Of a stretch of DNA of 64,000 nt, positions 16,576 through 26,900 are shown in pieces. The DNA is taken from contig CAZCJL010000003.1 of the NCBI GenBank assembly GCA_964498785.1, forward strand, positions 75,383-139,382. The letters run 5' to 3'. The notes below the pieces were generated by a model. The model did no database searches. It was given only the letters and a program-made list of their open reading frames with translations, and was not told where the DNA came from. The number at the start of each line of letters is the position of its first letter. Positions within the stretch are counted from its first letter, which is position 1. This stretch comes from Mariaggregatimicrobium sp964498785. GTDB lineage: Bacteria > Zhuqueibacterota > Zhuqueibacteria > Thermofontimicrobiales > Thiofontviventaceae. The position numbers were made by a program, and so were the translations under genes.

Positions 16576-16905
16576 ATGAAAAGATATTTACTATTAAAAA
16601 AGGACATATTGACAGGGAGAAAGCAATTTAATGATTTATTTTATCATGGCATGTTTTTAAGTGGAAATTTGATTAATGTTATATATCAAAAGGCGGATTC
16701 ATTTAAGCTAGCATTTACTGTTTCAAAAACCATAAAAATAAATGTGAAGCGAAATAAATTAAAACGTCATCTGAGAGAGATTTATCGAACAAATAAGCAG
16801 GAATTTCCATCAAATAAGCATATCGTTATTATGACAAAAAAGGCGAATTATGACTTTCATGATTTGAAAAAGGAAATTCTTAGAAAGATAAAAAATATAA
16901 ACTAA
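16576..16905 (+). CDS. rnpA: ribonuclease P protein component
   Basis: 109 aa, basic. The family signature is KIKINVKRNKLKRHLREIYR around residues 54-73, the RNR region that binds the RNase P RNA. KLAFTVSKTI precedes it as in other RnpA proteins. It assists the catalytic RNA in maturing tRNA 5' ends. The gene follows rpmH closely. No yidD gene follows; the next 129 bp before yidC are non-coding. Confidence 0.92.
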   Translation: MKRYLLLKKDILTGRKQFNDLFYHGMFLSGNLINVIYQKADSFKLAFTVSKTIKINVKRNKLKRHLREIYRTNKQEFPSNKHIVIMTKKANYDFHDLKKEILRKIKNIN

Positions 16906-17034
16906 ATTCTTCCACTCTTCCCCAGGAGTCTTTTTGTCTAAAATTCAATATTAATTGAATAATAATATATGGCATGAAAAATAATTATCATTGTCATTTA
17001 AATAGGATTATGTAGAAAATTTGATAGGTTTATA

Positions 17035-18837
17035 ATGGATAAACGAACGATTATCGCGTTTCTTTTAATAGGCGCAATTTTGGTATTAACTCAGACAACG
17101 TGGTATAAAAAAGAAATATTAGGCTTGAAGGAACTTCCTCCCCAGGCGAATACTTTACAAGATAGCGATACAGCAGCAAAAAGCGAAGCTGTTGGCGAAC
17201 AGGAGCATGTTGATATTTCTGAATCTATAAAGGGTGAAGATTTAGATAAGATGAGTCGAATATCAACGGAGAATAAAAAGCCTCTATCTTCAATGAATAA
17301 TTTAGCGGTCAGTTCTGCCGGACAAGAAATATATATTCATACCAGTAAGTACGAGGCTGTGTTGAATACTAAAGGAGCAACTGTCTCAAGCTGGAAATTA
17401 AAAGACTATTACTATGATGAAAATCTTCCGGTTCAATTAATTAAAAAAGATGGGATCGGAAATCTCGGAATTCAGTTTGCAGTGAATCAGGATACGATTA
17501 AAACGTACGATTTTGTGTTTGATGTAAATAAAACCGCTGTTGATTTAACCACTGGCAAAACAGAAGCAATTCTAATATTTGAACTAACGATAGATGATAA
17601 TCGTGTTCTTAAAAAAACGTACACATTCTATAATGATAAATATATTTTTGATTTAAAGATAGAACTTATAAATCTGGGCAATGTAATCGATAATCAAAAA
17701 TATACATTAACATGGCTGTCTGGATTAGAATATACCGAAAAAAATATTGGTGAAGATGCGCAAAACTCCAAATCTTATATATATACCGGCGGAGGAAAAG
17801 AAGAATTTAAATTACCAGAGAAGCCAAATATCAGTGAATCAACTGAAAAGATTGAAGGGAAGATTGACTGGGTTGCAATACGAACCAAATATTTTGCATC
17901 CATTATTTTTCCGAAAACAGACGATGATATTAGTGCGAGACTTGCCGGTACCACCGAACCCCTGACTGAAAAAAAAGTCGCAAAAACATATCAGGCATTT
18001 TTAGAAATGCGAATTCCTTATTCATCTCGTAACACAGAGGTGCGCGATTTTCAAGTATTTTTAGGACCTCTGGATTATCATATTGTGAAGCAATACGATG
18101 ATGGATTCGATAAAATTATGGGTTATGGTCCTGCTATTATTCGTCCATTTTCCAAGTTAACAATACGGGTCTTCAGATTTTTACACGGATTCATACCTAA
18201 TTATGGGGTTGTTTTAATTGTTTTCTCAATTTTAGTCAAAATCGTTGTTTATCCTCTAACACGGAAAAGCTATATTGCAATGAGAGAAATGCAAAAGTTA
18301 CAGCCATTGATGACTGAAATGCGGGAGAAATATAAAAACGAACCGCAGCGATTAAACAAAGAAATGATGGTGCTTTATAAAGAGCATGGTGTAAATCCGT
18401 TAAGCGGATGTTTACCGACATTATTACAAATGCCGTTATTGTGGTCTATATTTTTGGTTTTCAGAAATACGATTCAATTGCGCCACGCAGAATTTATTTG
18501 GTGGATCAATGATCTATCTTCACCGGATACTATTTTGCTTCCATTTTCATTACCATTAATTGGAAATTCGCTCCACATTATTCCGTTGTTGATGGGAGCA
18601 ACCATGTTTTTTCAACAAAAGATGACAATGAAAGATCCAAAACAAAAAGCAATGGTTTATTTTATGCCCATCTTTTTGACTTTCATTTTTTATAACTTCC
18701 CGTCAGGATTAAATTTGTACTATACTTTATTTAATTTATTCTCGATGCTTCAACAAAGGATAACACCTGAAAAACATAATGTAGAGGACGTTCAATCAAA
18801 TATGAGTAAAACAGCCAATAAAAAGTCTAAGAAATGA
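17035..18837 (+). CDS. yidC: membrane protein insertase YidC
   Basis: 600 aa. Residues about 5-21 form the first membrane span (TIIAFLLIGAILVLTQTTW). A large beta-sandwich periplasmic domain follows to about 360, as in Gram-negative YidC. The conserved Oxa1-type core begins at GVVLIVFSILVKIVVYPLTR and includes YKEHGVNPLSGCLPTLLQMP and FPSGLNLYYTLFNLFSMLQQ. The tail is short and basic (KTANKKSKK), helpful for ribosome contact. It inserts inner-membrane proteins with or without Sec. Confidence 0.96.
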   Translation: MDKRTIIAFLLIGAILVLTQTTWYKKEILGLKELPPQANTLQDSDTAAKSEAVGEQEHVDISESIKGEDLDKMSRISTENKKPLSSMNNLAVSSAGQEIYIHTSKYEAVLNTKGATVSSWKLKDYYYDENLPVQLIKKDGIGNLGIQFAVNQDTIKTYDFVFDVNKTAVDLTTGKTEAILIFELTIDDNRVLKKTYTFYNDKYIFDLKIELINLGNVIDNQKYTLTWLSGLEYTEKNIGEDAQNSKSYIYTGGGKEEFKLPEKPNISESTEKIEGKIDWVAIRTKYFASIIFPKTDDDISARLAGTTEPLTEKKVAKTYQAFLEMRIPYSSRNTEVRDFQVFLGPLDYHIVKQYDDGFDKIMGYGPAIIRPFSKLTIRVFRFLHGFIPNYGVVLIVFSILVKIVVYPLTRKSYIAMREMQKLQPLMTEMREKYKNEPQRLNKEMMVLYKEHGVNPLSGCLPTLLQMPLLWSIFLVFRNTIQLRHAEFIWWINDLSSPDTILLPFSLPLIGNSLHIIPLLMGATMFFQQKMTMKDPKQKAMVYFMPIFLTFIFYNFPSGLNLYYTLFNLFSMLQQRITPEKHNVEDVQSNMSKTANKKSKK

Positions 18838-18910
18838 TTTAAGTAATATCGCGCTACTTTCAAGTAATATGATGAAGTGAAAAATTTCTTATGCAAGAAA
18901 ATGATCATTG

Positions 18911-18943
18911 AAGCCCTGTCAATTAAAAAGATAGGGCTTTTTT
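18911..18943 (+). terminator. intrinsic terminator after yidC
   Basis: AAGCCCTGTC (18911-18920) pairs with GATAGGGCTT (18930-18939) around a 9-nt loop, with one G-U pair, followed by a run of T to 18943. It separates rpmH-rnpA-yidC from mnmE. Confidence 0.8.
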
Positions 18944-18962
18944 AGGTAGGAGTCTTTTTGGT

Positions 18963-20369
18963 GTGATTTTTAATGACGATGATACAATCACCGCAATTTC
19001 AACCCCTTTGGGTAGCGGTGGAATCGCTTTAATACGAATAAGTGGTTCAGACACATTAAATATATTAGCGAAAATATTTAAGCCAAAGTCTGTTCGGAAA
19101 GAATTAAAATCATGGCATTTATATTTAGGGAACCTTTACGATAAAGATGTTTTAATAGATGAAGTGATGATAACTGTTTTTAGAAGTCCACGATCATACA
19201 CATCAGAAGATATGGTTGAAATAAGTTGCCATGGTGGAGTCTATATTGCTAAGAGGGTTTTAGATGTCATTTTGAGAAATGGCGCTCGACTTGCCAGGGC
19301 AGGAGAATTTACAAAGCGCGCATTTCTTAATGGAAAGATAGATTTATCCCAAGCAGAAGCTGTTGCTGAATTAATTCAATCAAAAACTGAACTAAGTTTG
19401 CAAGTTTCGCTAAAGCAATTGGAAGGAAAATTACATACAAAAATTAAATCACTACAAGATGAACTAATAAACGTTCTATCGCTTTTAGAAATCGAACTTG
19501 ATTTTTCTGAGGAAGATTTGGAATTTGTTGATCGTGATGATCTCGTTGAAAAACTGACATTAATAATAAAGAAAATTGATGTGCTTATTAATTCATACGA
19601 AAAAGGAAAGATAATAAAAGAGGGAATAAATATAATTATCGTTGGCAAACCTAATGTTGGAAAATCAAGTTTATTAAATGCATTACTAAAAGAAGATCGG
19701 GCAATTGTTACAGAAATTCCGGGAACAACCAGAGATGTTCTTGAAGAGCAACTTAATATTAAAGGAATTTTGTTTAAAGTGATTGATACTGCCGGCATCA
19801 CAGAGACTTCAGATCTGGTTGAGAAAGAGGGAGTTAATCGAACACGTAAGCAGATAGACCGAGCAGATGTGGTTATCCATGTCTTAGATTGTTCCAGTCC
19901 AATTACTAAAAGCGATAAAAAAATAATCGAAGAAATAAAGACGCTTTCTAAAAGCAGGAAGCATTTAAGAAATATTACAGTACTCAATAAAATTGATTTA
20001 AAGAAAAAGATTAAAGTTGAAGATTTAGAATATAATGATTCAAACATTCCAATTATAAATACCTCTGCTAAGAACATGAACGGGATTGATGTTCTTGAGG
20101 ACGTTTTATATCAGCAGGCATTTGAAAACCGGAATGTATCTTACCATTCTGAAGAATTAATTATTATAAAAACGAGGCACGTAGAAGCACTAAAAAAGTG
20201 CAACGAAAGTCTTAATAATGCATTAGGAACTTTGCAAAAAAACATGTCTTCAGAATTCATATCCCTTGATTTGCGGTTAGCCCTCGATTTTTTAGGAGAG
20301 ATCATCGGAGCAGTAACAAGTGAGGATATCCTTAATAATATTTTTAAAAAATTTTGTATTGGAAAATAA
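18963..20369 (+). CDS. mnmE: tRNA modification GTPase MnmE
   Basis: 468 aa from a GTG start, chosen because MIFNDDDTITAISTPLGSGG is the family N-terminus. AGGAG lies ten bases upstream. The G domain has GKPNVGKSS at about 227-235, DTAG at about 274 and NKID at about 341. The C-terminus ends in CIGK, the invariant MnmE motif. With MnmG it makes the 5-carboxymethylaminomethyl group at U34 of certain tRNAs. mnmG follows 21 bp downstream. Confidence 0.97.
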   Translation: MIFNDDDTITAISTPLGSGGIALIRISGSDTLNILAKIFKPKSVRKELKSWHLYLGNLYDKDVLIDEVMITVFRSPRSYTSEDMVEISCHGGVYIAKRVLDVILRNGARLARAGEFTKRAFLNGKIDLSQAEAVAELIQSKTELSLQVSLKQLEGKLHTKIKSLQDELINVLSLLEIELDFSEEDLEFVDRDDLVEKLTLIIKKIDVLINSYEKGKIIKEGINIIIVGKPNVGKSSLLNALLKEDRAIVTEIPGTTRDVLEEQLNIKGILFKVIDTAGITETSDLVEKEGVNRTRKQIDRADVVIHVLDCSSPITKSDKKIIEEIKTLSKSRKHLRNITVLNKIDLKKKIKVEDLEYNDSNIPIINTSAKNMNGIDVLEDVLYQQAFENRNVSYHSEELIIIKTRHVEALKKCNESLNNALGTLQKNMSSEFISLDLRLALDFLGEIIGAVTSEDILNNIFKKFCIGK

Positions 20370-20372
20370 GCA

Positions 20373-20388
20373 TGTTCCACGTGAAACA
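20373..20388 (+). promoter_or_regulatory. parS centromere site 1
   Basis: TGTTCCACGTGAAACA matches the bacterial parS consensus TGTTNCACGTGAAACA at every defined base. It lies between the mnmE stop and the mnmG ATG, 2 bp before the latter. ParB binding here would nucleate the segregation complex near the origin. Confidence 0.93.
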
Positions 20389-20390
20389 TT

Positions 20391-22277
20391 ATGATTGATT
20401 CAAATAAAATATATGACGTTATAGTTGCAGGAGCAGGTCACGCTGGTTGCGAAGCTGCGTTAGCAGCAGCAAAGATGGGAATGAAAACCGTCCTTTTTAC
20501 CATTAATTTGAGCACTGTGGCAAAAATGCCCTGCAATCCGGCCATTGGGGGGCTTGCAAAAGGGCATCTTGTTCGGGAAATTGACGCGCTTGGTGGCGTT
20601 ATGGGAGAAATCATTGATGACACAGGCATCCAGTTTCGTGTTCTAAATAAATCAAAAGGTCCCGCGGTATGGTCACTAAGAGCACAAGCTGATAAAATAG
20701 ACTATTCTCTGAAAATGCTTCAAATTTTGGAAAACCAGGAAAATCTGGAATTAAAGCAAGCAATGGTTGTTGGGATCATGGTGAAAAACAATAGTGTGGC
20801 CGGAGTTACTTTGCATACTGATACTGAAGTAAAGGGGCGGTCTGTTATTATCACAGCAGGAACTTTTTTAAACGGATTAATACATATTGGTCTTTTTAGT
20901 TTTGCCGCAGGAAGAGATGGCGAGTTTGCTGCAACAGGTTTAACAGAAAATCTTGTTTCCATGGGATTCAAAGCAGCAAGGCTTAAAACCGGGACTCCTC
21001 CACGTGTTGATGGGAAAACCATAAATTTTGATAAAATGAAAATTCAGCCAGGCGATGAAAATCCTCAACCATTCTCCTTTAAAAATGAAAAAATTATACA
21101 AAAACAAGTACCATGTTATCTTACGAGCACAACTGAAAAAACACACGAAATATTGTTTTCAGGATTAAATCGCTCTCCTCTTTATACAGGCAAAATTGTC
21201 GGAGTCGGTCCTCGATATTGTCCATCAATTGAAACTAAATTAGTTCGATTTCCTGATAAATCGGGCCATCAATTGTATCTGGAGCCCGAAAGCCTGCATA
21301 ACAATGAATATTATGTAAATGGTTATTCTACAAGCTTACCTGAAGATATTCAATGGAAAGCGATGCGCACCATTCCTGGTCTTGAAAATGCAGAAATAAC
21401 GAGAGTGGGCTATGCTATTGAATATGATTTTTTCCCTCCATCGCAAATAAAGTCCACCCTTGAAACACGATATATCGAGAATTTGTATTTTGCCGGTCAA
21501 ATAAATGGTACTTCAGGATATGAAGAAGCTGCATCTCAGGGATTAGTGGCAGGTATTAATGCTGTTCTAAAATTAAGAAATAAGGAACCGTTTATTATTA
21601 ATAGATCACAGGCATACATTGGAGTGTTAATTGATGATTTAATCACCAAGGAAATTGAGGAACCATATCGCATGTTCACTTCGCTGGCGGAATACAGACT
21701 TTTATTAAGACAGGATAATGCGGATATGCGGCTTATGGATTTTGGTAAAAAATTTGGATTATTAGATAAAAAGACGTACCACATGTTTTGCAAAAAACGA
21801 GAATTTATTATAAAATATTATCAGGAATTAAAAGAAATCAGGCCAGACCTAGATGCAATAAATCCAATATTAATCAAAGAAAAATCTTCTGATTTAAAAG
21901 AAAAGGAAAGTATATATAAGATTTTGAAACGACCAGAAATCACGATAGAAAAGTTACAAGGTGTTGTCGATCATCCTTTATTTATTAATGAAGAAAATGC
22001 ACCCGGATTTTTAATGGATCAAGTTCGTCAACAACTGGAAATAGAGATTAAATACGAAGGCTACCTGATCAGGCAAAATCAGCAGGTCGAAAAATATTTA
22101 AAAATGGAAAATAATCTAATACCAGATACAATTGATTATTCAAAGGTGAAATCATTATCCGCAGAAGCGAAAGAAAAATTGCAGAAATTAAGACCACGTT
22201 CTATCGGGCAGGCGTATAGAATTGCGGGTATATCTCCCGCAGATATTATGGTGTTACTGATTCATCTAAAAAAATAA
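20391..22277 (+). CDS. mnmG: tRNA uridine-5-carboxymethylaminomethyl modification enzyme MnmG (GidA)
   Basis: 628 aa. The FAD Rossmann motif GAGHAGCEAA starts at residue 14. KMPCNPAIGGLAKGHLVREI and KTGTPPRVDG are invariant MnmG blocks, and the second conserved part is YFAGQINGTSGYEEAASQGL. The C-terminal helical domain, which binds MnmE and tRNA, ends RIAGISPADIMVLLIHLKK. It works with MnmE on wobble uridine. The gene is bracketed by two parS sites in opposite orientation, and the upstream one sits where its ribosome-binding site would be; no Shine-Dalgarno is otherwise clear. Confidence 0.97.
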   Translation: MIDSNKIYDVIVAGAGHAGCEAALAAAKMGMKTVLFTINLSTVAKMPCNPAIGGLAKGHLVREIDALGGVMGEIIDDTGIQFRVLNKSKGPAVWSLRAQADKIDYSLKMLQILENQENLELKQAMVVGIMVKNNSVAGVTLHTDTEVKGRSVIITAGTFLNGLIHIGLFSFAAGRDGEFAATGLTENLVSMGFKAARLKTGTPPRVDGKTINFDKMKIQPGDENPQPFSFKNEKIIQKQVPCYLTSTTEKTHEILFSGLNRSPLYTGKIVGVGPRYCPSIETKLVRFPDKSGHQLYLEPESLHNNEYYVNGYSTSLPEDIQWKAMRTIPGLENAEITRVGYAIEYDFFPPSQIKSTLETRYIENLYFAGQINGTSGYEEAASQGLVAGINAVLKLRNKEPFIINRSQAYIGVLIDDLITKEIEEPYRMFTSLAEYRLLLRQDNADMRLMDFGKKFGLLDKKTYHMFCKKREFIIKYYQELKEIRPDLDAINPILIKEKSSDLKEKESIYKILKRPEITIEKLQGVVDHPLFINEENAPGFLMDQVRQQLEIEIKYEGYLIRQNQQVEKYLKMENNLIPDTIDYSKVKSLSAEAKEKLQKLRPRSIGQAYRIAGISPADIMVLLIHLKK

Positions 22278-22279
22278 AA

Positions 22280-22295
22280 TGTTTCACGTGGAACA
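22280..22295 (-). promoter_or_regulatory. parS centromere site 2
   Basis: TGTTTCACGTGGAACA is the exact reverse complement of the site at 20373-20388, so read on the minus strand it matches the parS consensus perfectly. It lies 2 bp after the mnmG stop and 27 bp before rsmG. Confidence 0.93.
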
Positions 22296-22322
22296 CTATT
22301 AAAATTTATTTTAAAAAAACTT

Positions 22323-22988
22323 ATGTCGCTTATTGACGATCAAATTAATTATTTTAAAAGTAAATTAGAAAAGTCTGATTTTGAGTGCAACGACCAGATC
22401 GTTGATAAGTTTCGTTTGTATTTGATACAATTGCTGAAATGGAATAGCAAGATGAACCTAATTTCTAAAAATGATGAATCTCAGGTGGTTTTACGCCATT
22501 TTTTTGAATCAATCGCCCTATTAGAGGTGTTTTCAATTCCCCATAATAATACAATTATTGATGTTGGCTCAGGTGCAGGTTTTCCTGGTTTGCCGATTAA
22601 AATAATAAGGCCTGATTTAAAAATTACATTGCTCGATTCTAAACGTTACAGGGTTCTCTTTTTAAAAGAAGTTGTTTCTATATTAAATCTGGATGGTATT
22701 AAAGTAATTAAAGAACGAGCTGAGACCCTATGTAATATCAGGGAGTTTAAACAAAAATTCAACTTTGTTACTGCCAGAGCAGTGACTCAGCTTGATAAGT
22801 TATATTTGTGGACCCATCTATTTTTGAAACCAGGTGGTTCGATTTTGACATTTAAAGGCGGACAATTTGAAAATGAAGTTGAGCGAGTAAGAAAATTAAA
22901 TGTGGAGGTTTCGGAATATCCATTAAAATCTTCGCTGGTACAGTTTGGGCGACAAGTTAGTTTGATCCAATTAGTAGGTCAGAGATGA
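22323..22988 (+). CDS. rsmG: 16S rRNA (guanine-527-N7) methyltransferase RsmG (GidB)
   Basis: 221 aa. The SAM-binding motif is IIDVGSGAGFPGLPIKI, followed by LKITLLDSKRYRVLFLKEV and TARAVTQLDKL, all diagnostic of RsmG. NSKMNLISKNDESQVVLRHF matches the N-terminal family block. It methylates G527 in the 530 loop of 16S rRNA. The gene follows mnmG as in many origin clusters, but parA and parB, commonly next, are absent; murQ follows instead. Confidence 0.95.
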   Translation: MSLIDDQINYFKSKLEKSDFECNDQIVDKFRLYLIQLLKWNSKMNLISKNDESQVVLRHFFESIALLEVFSIPHNNTIIDVGSGAGFPGLPIKIIRPDLKITLLDSKRYRVLFLKEVVSILNLDGIKVIKERAETLCNIREFKQKFNFVTARAVTQLDKLYLWTHLFLKPGGSILTFKGGQFENEVERVRKLNVEVSEYPLKSSLVQFGRQVSLIQLVGQR

Positions 22989-23034
22989 AATGAGAAGTTT
23001 TATATTCTTTTGAATCTAATACCGGAGGGTAAAA

Positions 23035-23949
23035 TTGAAGACAAATACGATATTTGAAGAACTTGAAGGGTTGATTACTGAAAAAAGTAATCCGGAAACT
23101 CTCGATATTGATTCTAAATCCACAGAAGAAATAGTACGTATCATAAATACAGAAGATAAAACGGTTTCTTTTGCTGTCGAAAAAGAAATACCATACATTG
23201 CAAAAGCCGTAGATATTTTAGTTGAATCTTTTAAAAAAGGGGGACGATTAATTTATGTCGGTGCAGGTACAAGTGGTCGGTTAGGCGTGTTAGATTCATC
23301 AGAAATTCCTCCAACATTTGGAGCGGATCCGGAAATGGTACAAGGAATCATTGCTGGCGGCTACAGGGCGCTCACCAGAGCTCAAGAAGGTGCTGAAGAT
23401 AGTACGGAAAATGGTGCAATCGATTTAATGAATAAAAATTTTTCAGCAATGGACGTTGCCTGCGGTATTGCGGCAAGTCGCCGTACTCCGTATGTTGTCG
23501 GAGCCATTGAAAAAGCCAGGGAAATCGGAGCTAAAACGATTTATGTAACTTGTACGCCTCGAGAACAAATGAATATTAAGGTCGATATTGCAATTTGTCC
23601 AGTGGTTGGCCCTGAAGTTATTATGGGATCAACGCGTATGAAATCAGGTACTGCCGAGAAAATGGTTCTCAATATGTTAACCACAACGGCGATGATACGA
23701 CTTGGCAAAGTGTATGGCAATATGATGGTTGATCTGCAAATGACTTCTCAAAAACTCGAAGAACGATCAAAAAAAACAGTGATGATCATTACAGGAGTAG
23801 ACTATCATACTGCTCAAAAGTTTTTAAACGAGGCGGGAGGTCACGTAAAAACCGCACTTGTTATGATTTTAAAAAATTGTAGCAAAGATGAAGCGATTAC
23901 GCGCTTAAATAAAAGCGGTGGATTTGTACGAATTGCATTGGAACTATGA
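23035..23949 (+). CDS. murQ: N-acetylmuramic acid 6-phosphate etherase
   Basis: 304 aa from a TTG start with GGAGG six bases upstream. The SIS domain carries YVGAGTSGRLGVLDSSEIPP near residue 75 and IIAGGYRALTRAQEGAEDS, the MurQ signatures; GSTRMKSGTAEKMVLNML is also invariant. The enzyme cleaves the lactyl ether of MurNAc-6-phosphate to GlcNAc-6-phosphate in peptidoglycan recycling. A kinase to supply the substrate is not adjacent; the BadF-type kinase at 584-1576 is a candidate. Confidence 0.96.
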   Translation: MKTNTIFEELEGLITEKSNPETLDIDSKSTEEIVRIINTEDKTVSFAVEKEIPYIAKAVDILVESFKKGGRLIYVGAGTSGRLGVLDSSEIPPTFGADPEMVQGIIAGGYRALTRAQEGAEDSTENGAIDLMNKNFSAMDVACGIAASRRTPYVVGAIEKAREIGAKTIYVTCTPREQMNIKVDIAICPVVGPEVIMGSTRMKSGTAEKMVLNMLTTTAMIRLGKVYGNMMVDLQMTSQKLEERSKKTVMIITGVDYHTAQKFLNEAGGHVKTALVMILKNCSKDEAITRLNKSGGFVRIALEL

Positions 23950-23966
23950 AAATATCTATCTAAAAT

Positions 23967-26900
23967 ATGGTTGTTGAAAAAATAAACACTGCAATATTTC
24001 GTTCAGATAAATTTAAAAGATTATTAAAAGAATTTTCTGATCAAAGTTTAATTTCTATAAAAGGTTTGAGTAGCACCAGCAGAGCATTAGTATTATCATT
24101 GCTATTTAAAGATAAGAACTCAAACTTTTTATATATTACATACAACGAAGATGATGCAGAAATAATGAAGGATGATCTTGAAACAATTTTGGGTGAAAAA
24201 TCGGTGGCTTTTTTACCTGATCAGAAAGACCGTCCTTATGAAGTTGTATTTAAAGACACATATCGAAAAAGTTTGTTTCAGGAGGGATTAGAAAAAATAA
24301 TTGCTCCAACCCCTGTTATCACAGTTACTACTAGTAAGGTATTATACAGAAAATTACCCTCCGGCGAATATTTAAAGAAGCAAAAGTTAGCTATAAAAAC
24401 CGGCGAAACCAGCGATTTTGAAATTTTTAAATCATTGCTAATTGATCTTGGATTTAGTCGCGAGCCGATTGTGGAAAGTTGTGGTGAAATGAGCGTGCAC
24501 GGAGGCATAATCGATATTTTTCCGTTTTCAAACGATAATCCAATTCGAATAGAATTTTTCGGAGATGTTATCGAATCAATCCGAGAATTCAATATTACGA
24601 ACCAGCGCTCCGTTCGGACAATCTCAGAAGTTGATATTTATCCTCAATATCCGGAAGATCAGGATTTGACCAATCGAACGGATTATGTGTCCCTCCTGGA
24701 TTATTTCAGTAACACAGATGTTCTCATTATAGATGAAAAAAAGCTTATTCAAAAACAGATACAAGTAAGTTTTGAAGAAGCAGAAGAGCTTTACCTTCAT
24801 AAAATGCAAAAAAAAGAAGTGCTTCCCCCAGAGAAGGTTTTTATTAAATGGGAACATTTGAATGATAAAATGAATTGTTTTAAAACAATTTTATTTAATC
24901 AACAGTCTACCAAAAGAGAGGAAATATTAAATTTCGAAATTATTCCTCAAGCGAGTTTGAAAGGAAATTTTAATTTATTAAAAGATCAGATTGATGGGAT
25001 TTTAAATAGATTTGGAAATAATGATCCAATTTATTTTTTATGTGAAAGCCAGGATCAAATCGAGCGATTTGAAGATATTATGTCAGATGCTGGGATTAAT
25101 ATCTCGCGAATTCAATTTGTAGTTTTTCCGTTAAATCAGGGTTTTATTTTTCCTGAGGTAAATCTTGCTTTATTTACTGATAATCAATTTTATGGACGCA
25201 TTCGTCGTCGACTAAAAATTAAGCGTTTTTCCGGCGGATTATCGTTCAGACAATTGAAATCACTAAAAATTGGCGATTATGTAGTACACATAGATCAGGG
25301 AATTGGGAAATATTTAGGACTGAAAAAAATTAGCGTAAATGGAAATGAACGCGATTGTTTAACAATTGAATATAAAGATGGAGACCTGGTTTACGTTCCC
25401 CTTGAAAAAATGAAGCGTGTTCAAAAGTATTCAGCAAAAGAAGGCCTTGTGCCCCGTATTAGCAAATTAGGTTCATCTGATTGGGAAAAACTAAAGAGAA
25501 AGACAAAAAAGAAGGTAAAAGAAATAGCGAATGAACTCATTCAATTGTATGCGCACAGGAGATCGCAAAAAGGCTATTCTTTTTCTGGTGATTTTCCATG
25601 GCAACGGGAGTTGGAAGCCTCTTTTGATTATGAAGAAACTCCTGATCAAATAAAAGCAATACGTTCAATTAAAGAAGATATGGAAAGTCCCAGCCCAATG
25701 GACCGCCTTGTCTGCGGTGATGTTGGATATGGCAAAACAGAGGTGGCTGTTCGAGCTGCGTTCAAAGCTGCTAACGATAATAAACAAGTCGCTATTTTGG
25801 TTCCGACGACAGTTCTTGCACTACAACATTATAATACATTCAGGGAGCGGTTAGAAGATTATCCATTAAAAATTGAAATGTTGTCAAGATTTCGGACCAG
25901 AGCGGAACAAAAGAAAATAGTGGAATGGATACAAAATGGTAAGGTTGATATTATTGTGGGCACACATAGACTATTGTCGAGGGATGTTGTATTTAAAGAT
26001 TTGGGCTTGATTGTTATTGATGAAGAGCAAAGATTTGGTGTTCGGAATAAAGAAAAATTGAAAAAATTGAAAATCAATGCTGATGTAATAACAATGACAG
26101 CAACTCCTATTCCAAGAACTTTAAATATGGCATTGATGGGGGTGCGTGACCTGTCTCTTATTAATACCCCGCCGCGCGGGCGGTTGCCTATTGATACGCA
26201 GGTTATTCCTTTTGAAAAGGAAATTATTCGTGAGGCAATTTTGAAAGAAGTGCAGCGCGGGGGACAGGTTTTTTTCGTTCATAATCGAATTCAGTCAATT
26301 TATACAGTCGCTGATTTATTAAAAAGACTTGTTCCTGAGGTATTATTTGTTGTAGCACATGGTCAAATGGATGAAAAAAAACTCGAACAGGTTATGTGGG
26401 AATTTTCTAATAAAAAATATGATTGTTTAATATCAACAATGATTATTGAATCAGGTTTGGATATTCCAAATGTTAATACATTAATTATCAATCGGGCAGA
26501 TCGGTTCGGTTTATCTCAATTGTATCAACTTCGAGGCAGGGTCGGGCGCTCCCATCAAAGAGCGTATGCATATTTAATCGCTCCCCCGATAAAAAATTTG
26601 ACACAAGATGCAATGAAACGACTTCGAACAATTGAAGAATTTACAGAATTGGGGTCAGGATTTCAAATAGCGATGAGAGATTTGCGAATACGCGGAGCCG
26701 GTAATATATTAGGTGGTGAGCAAAGTGGATTTATTGTTTCGCTTGGATTTGACCTCTACACGAAAATTTTGGATGAGGCAATCACGGAATTAAAGTCAGA
26801 GAAGGACGACGCAAAAAAAAGTGATACAGAGACATTTTCAGAACCAAAAGTTGAATTGAATGTGGATGCCTATTTATCAGAAAAATATATCGAGCAACCA

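Noticed and set aside
16924..18960. Shared 13-mer AGGAGTCTTTTTG after rnpA (16924) and before mnmE (18948)
   Set aside because: Only two copies, in different contexts, with no extended similarity; probably chance built on a Shine-Dalgarno-like core.
21008..21023. CACGTG-containing site within mnmG as a third parS
   Set aside because: The flanks do not match TGTTNCACGTGAAACA beyond the CACGTG core.
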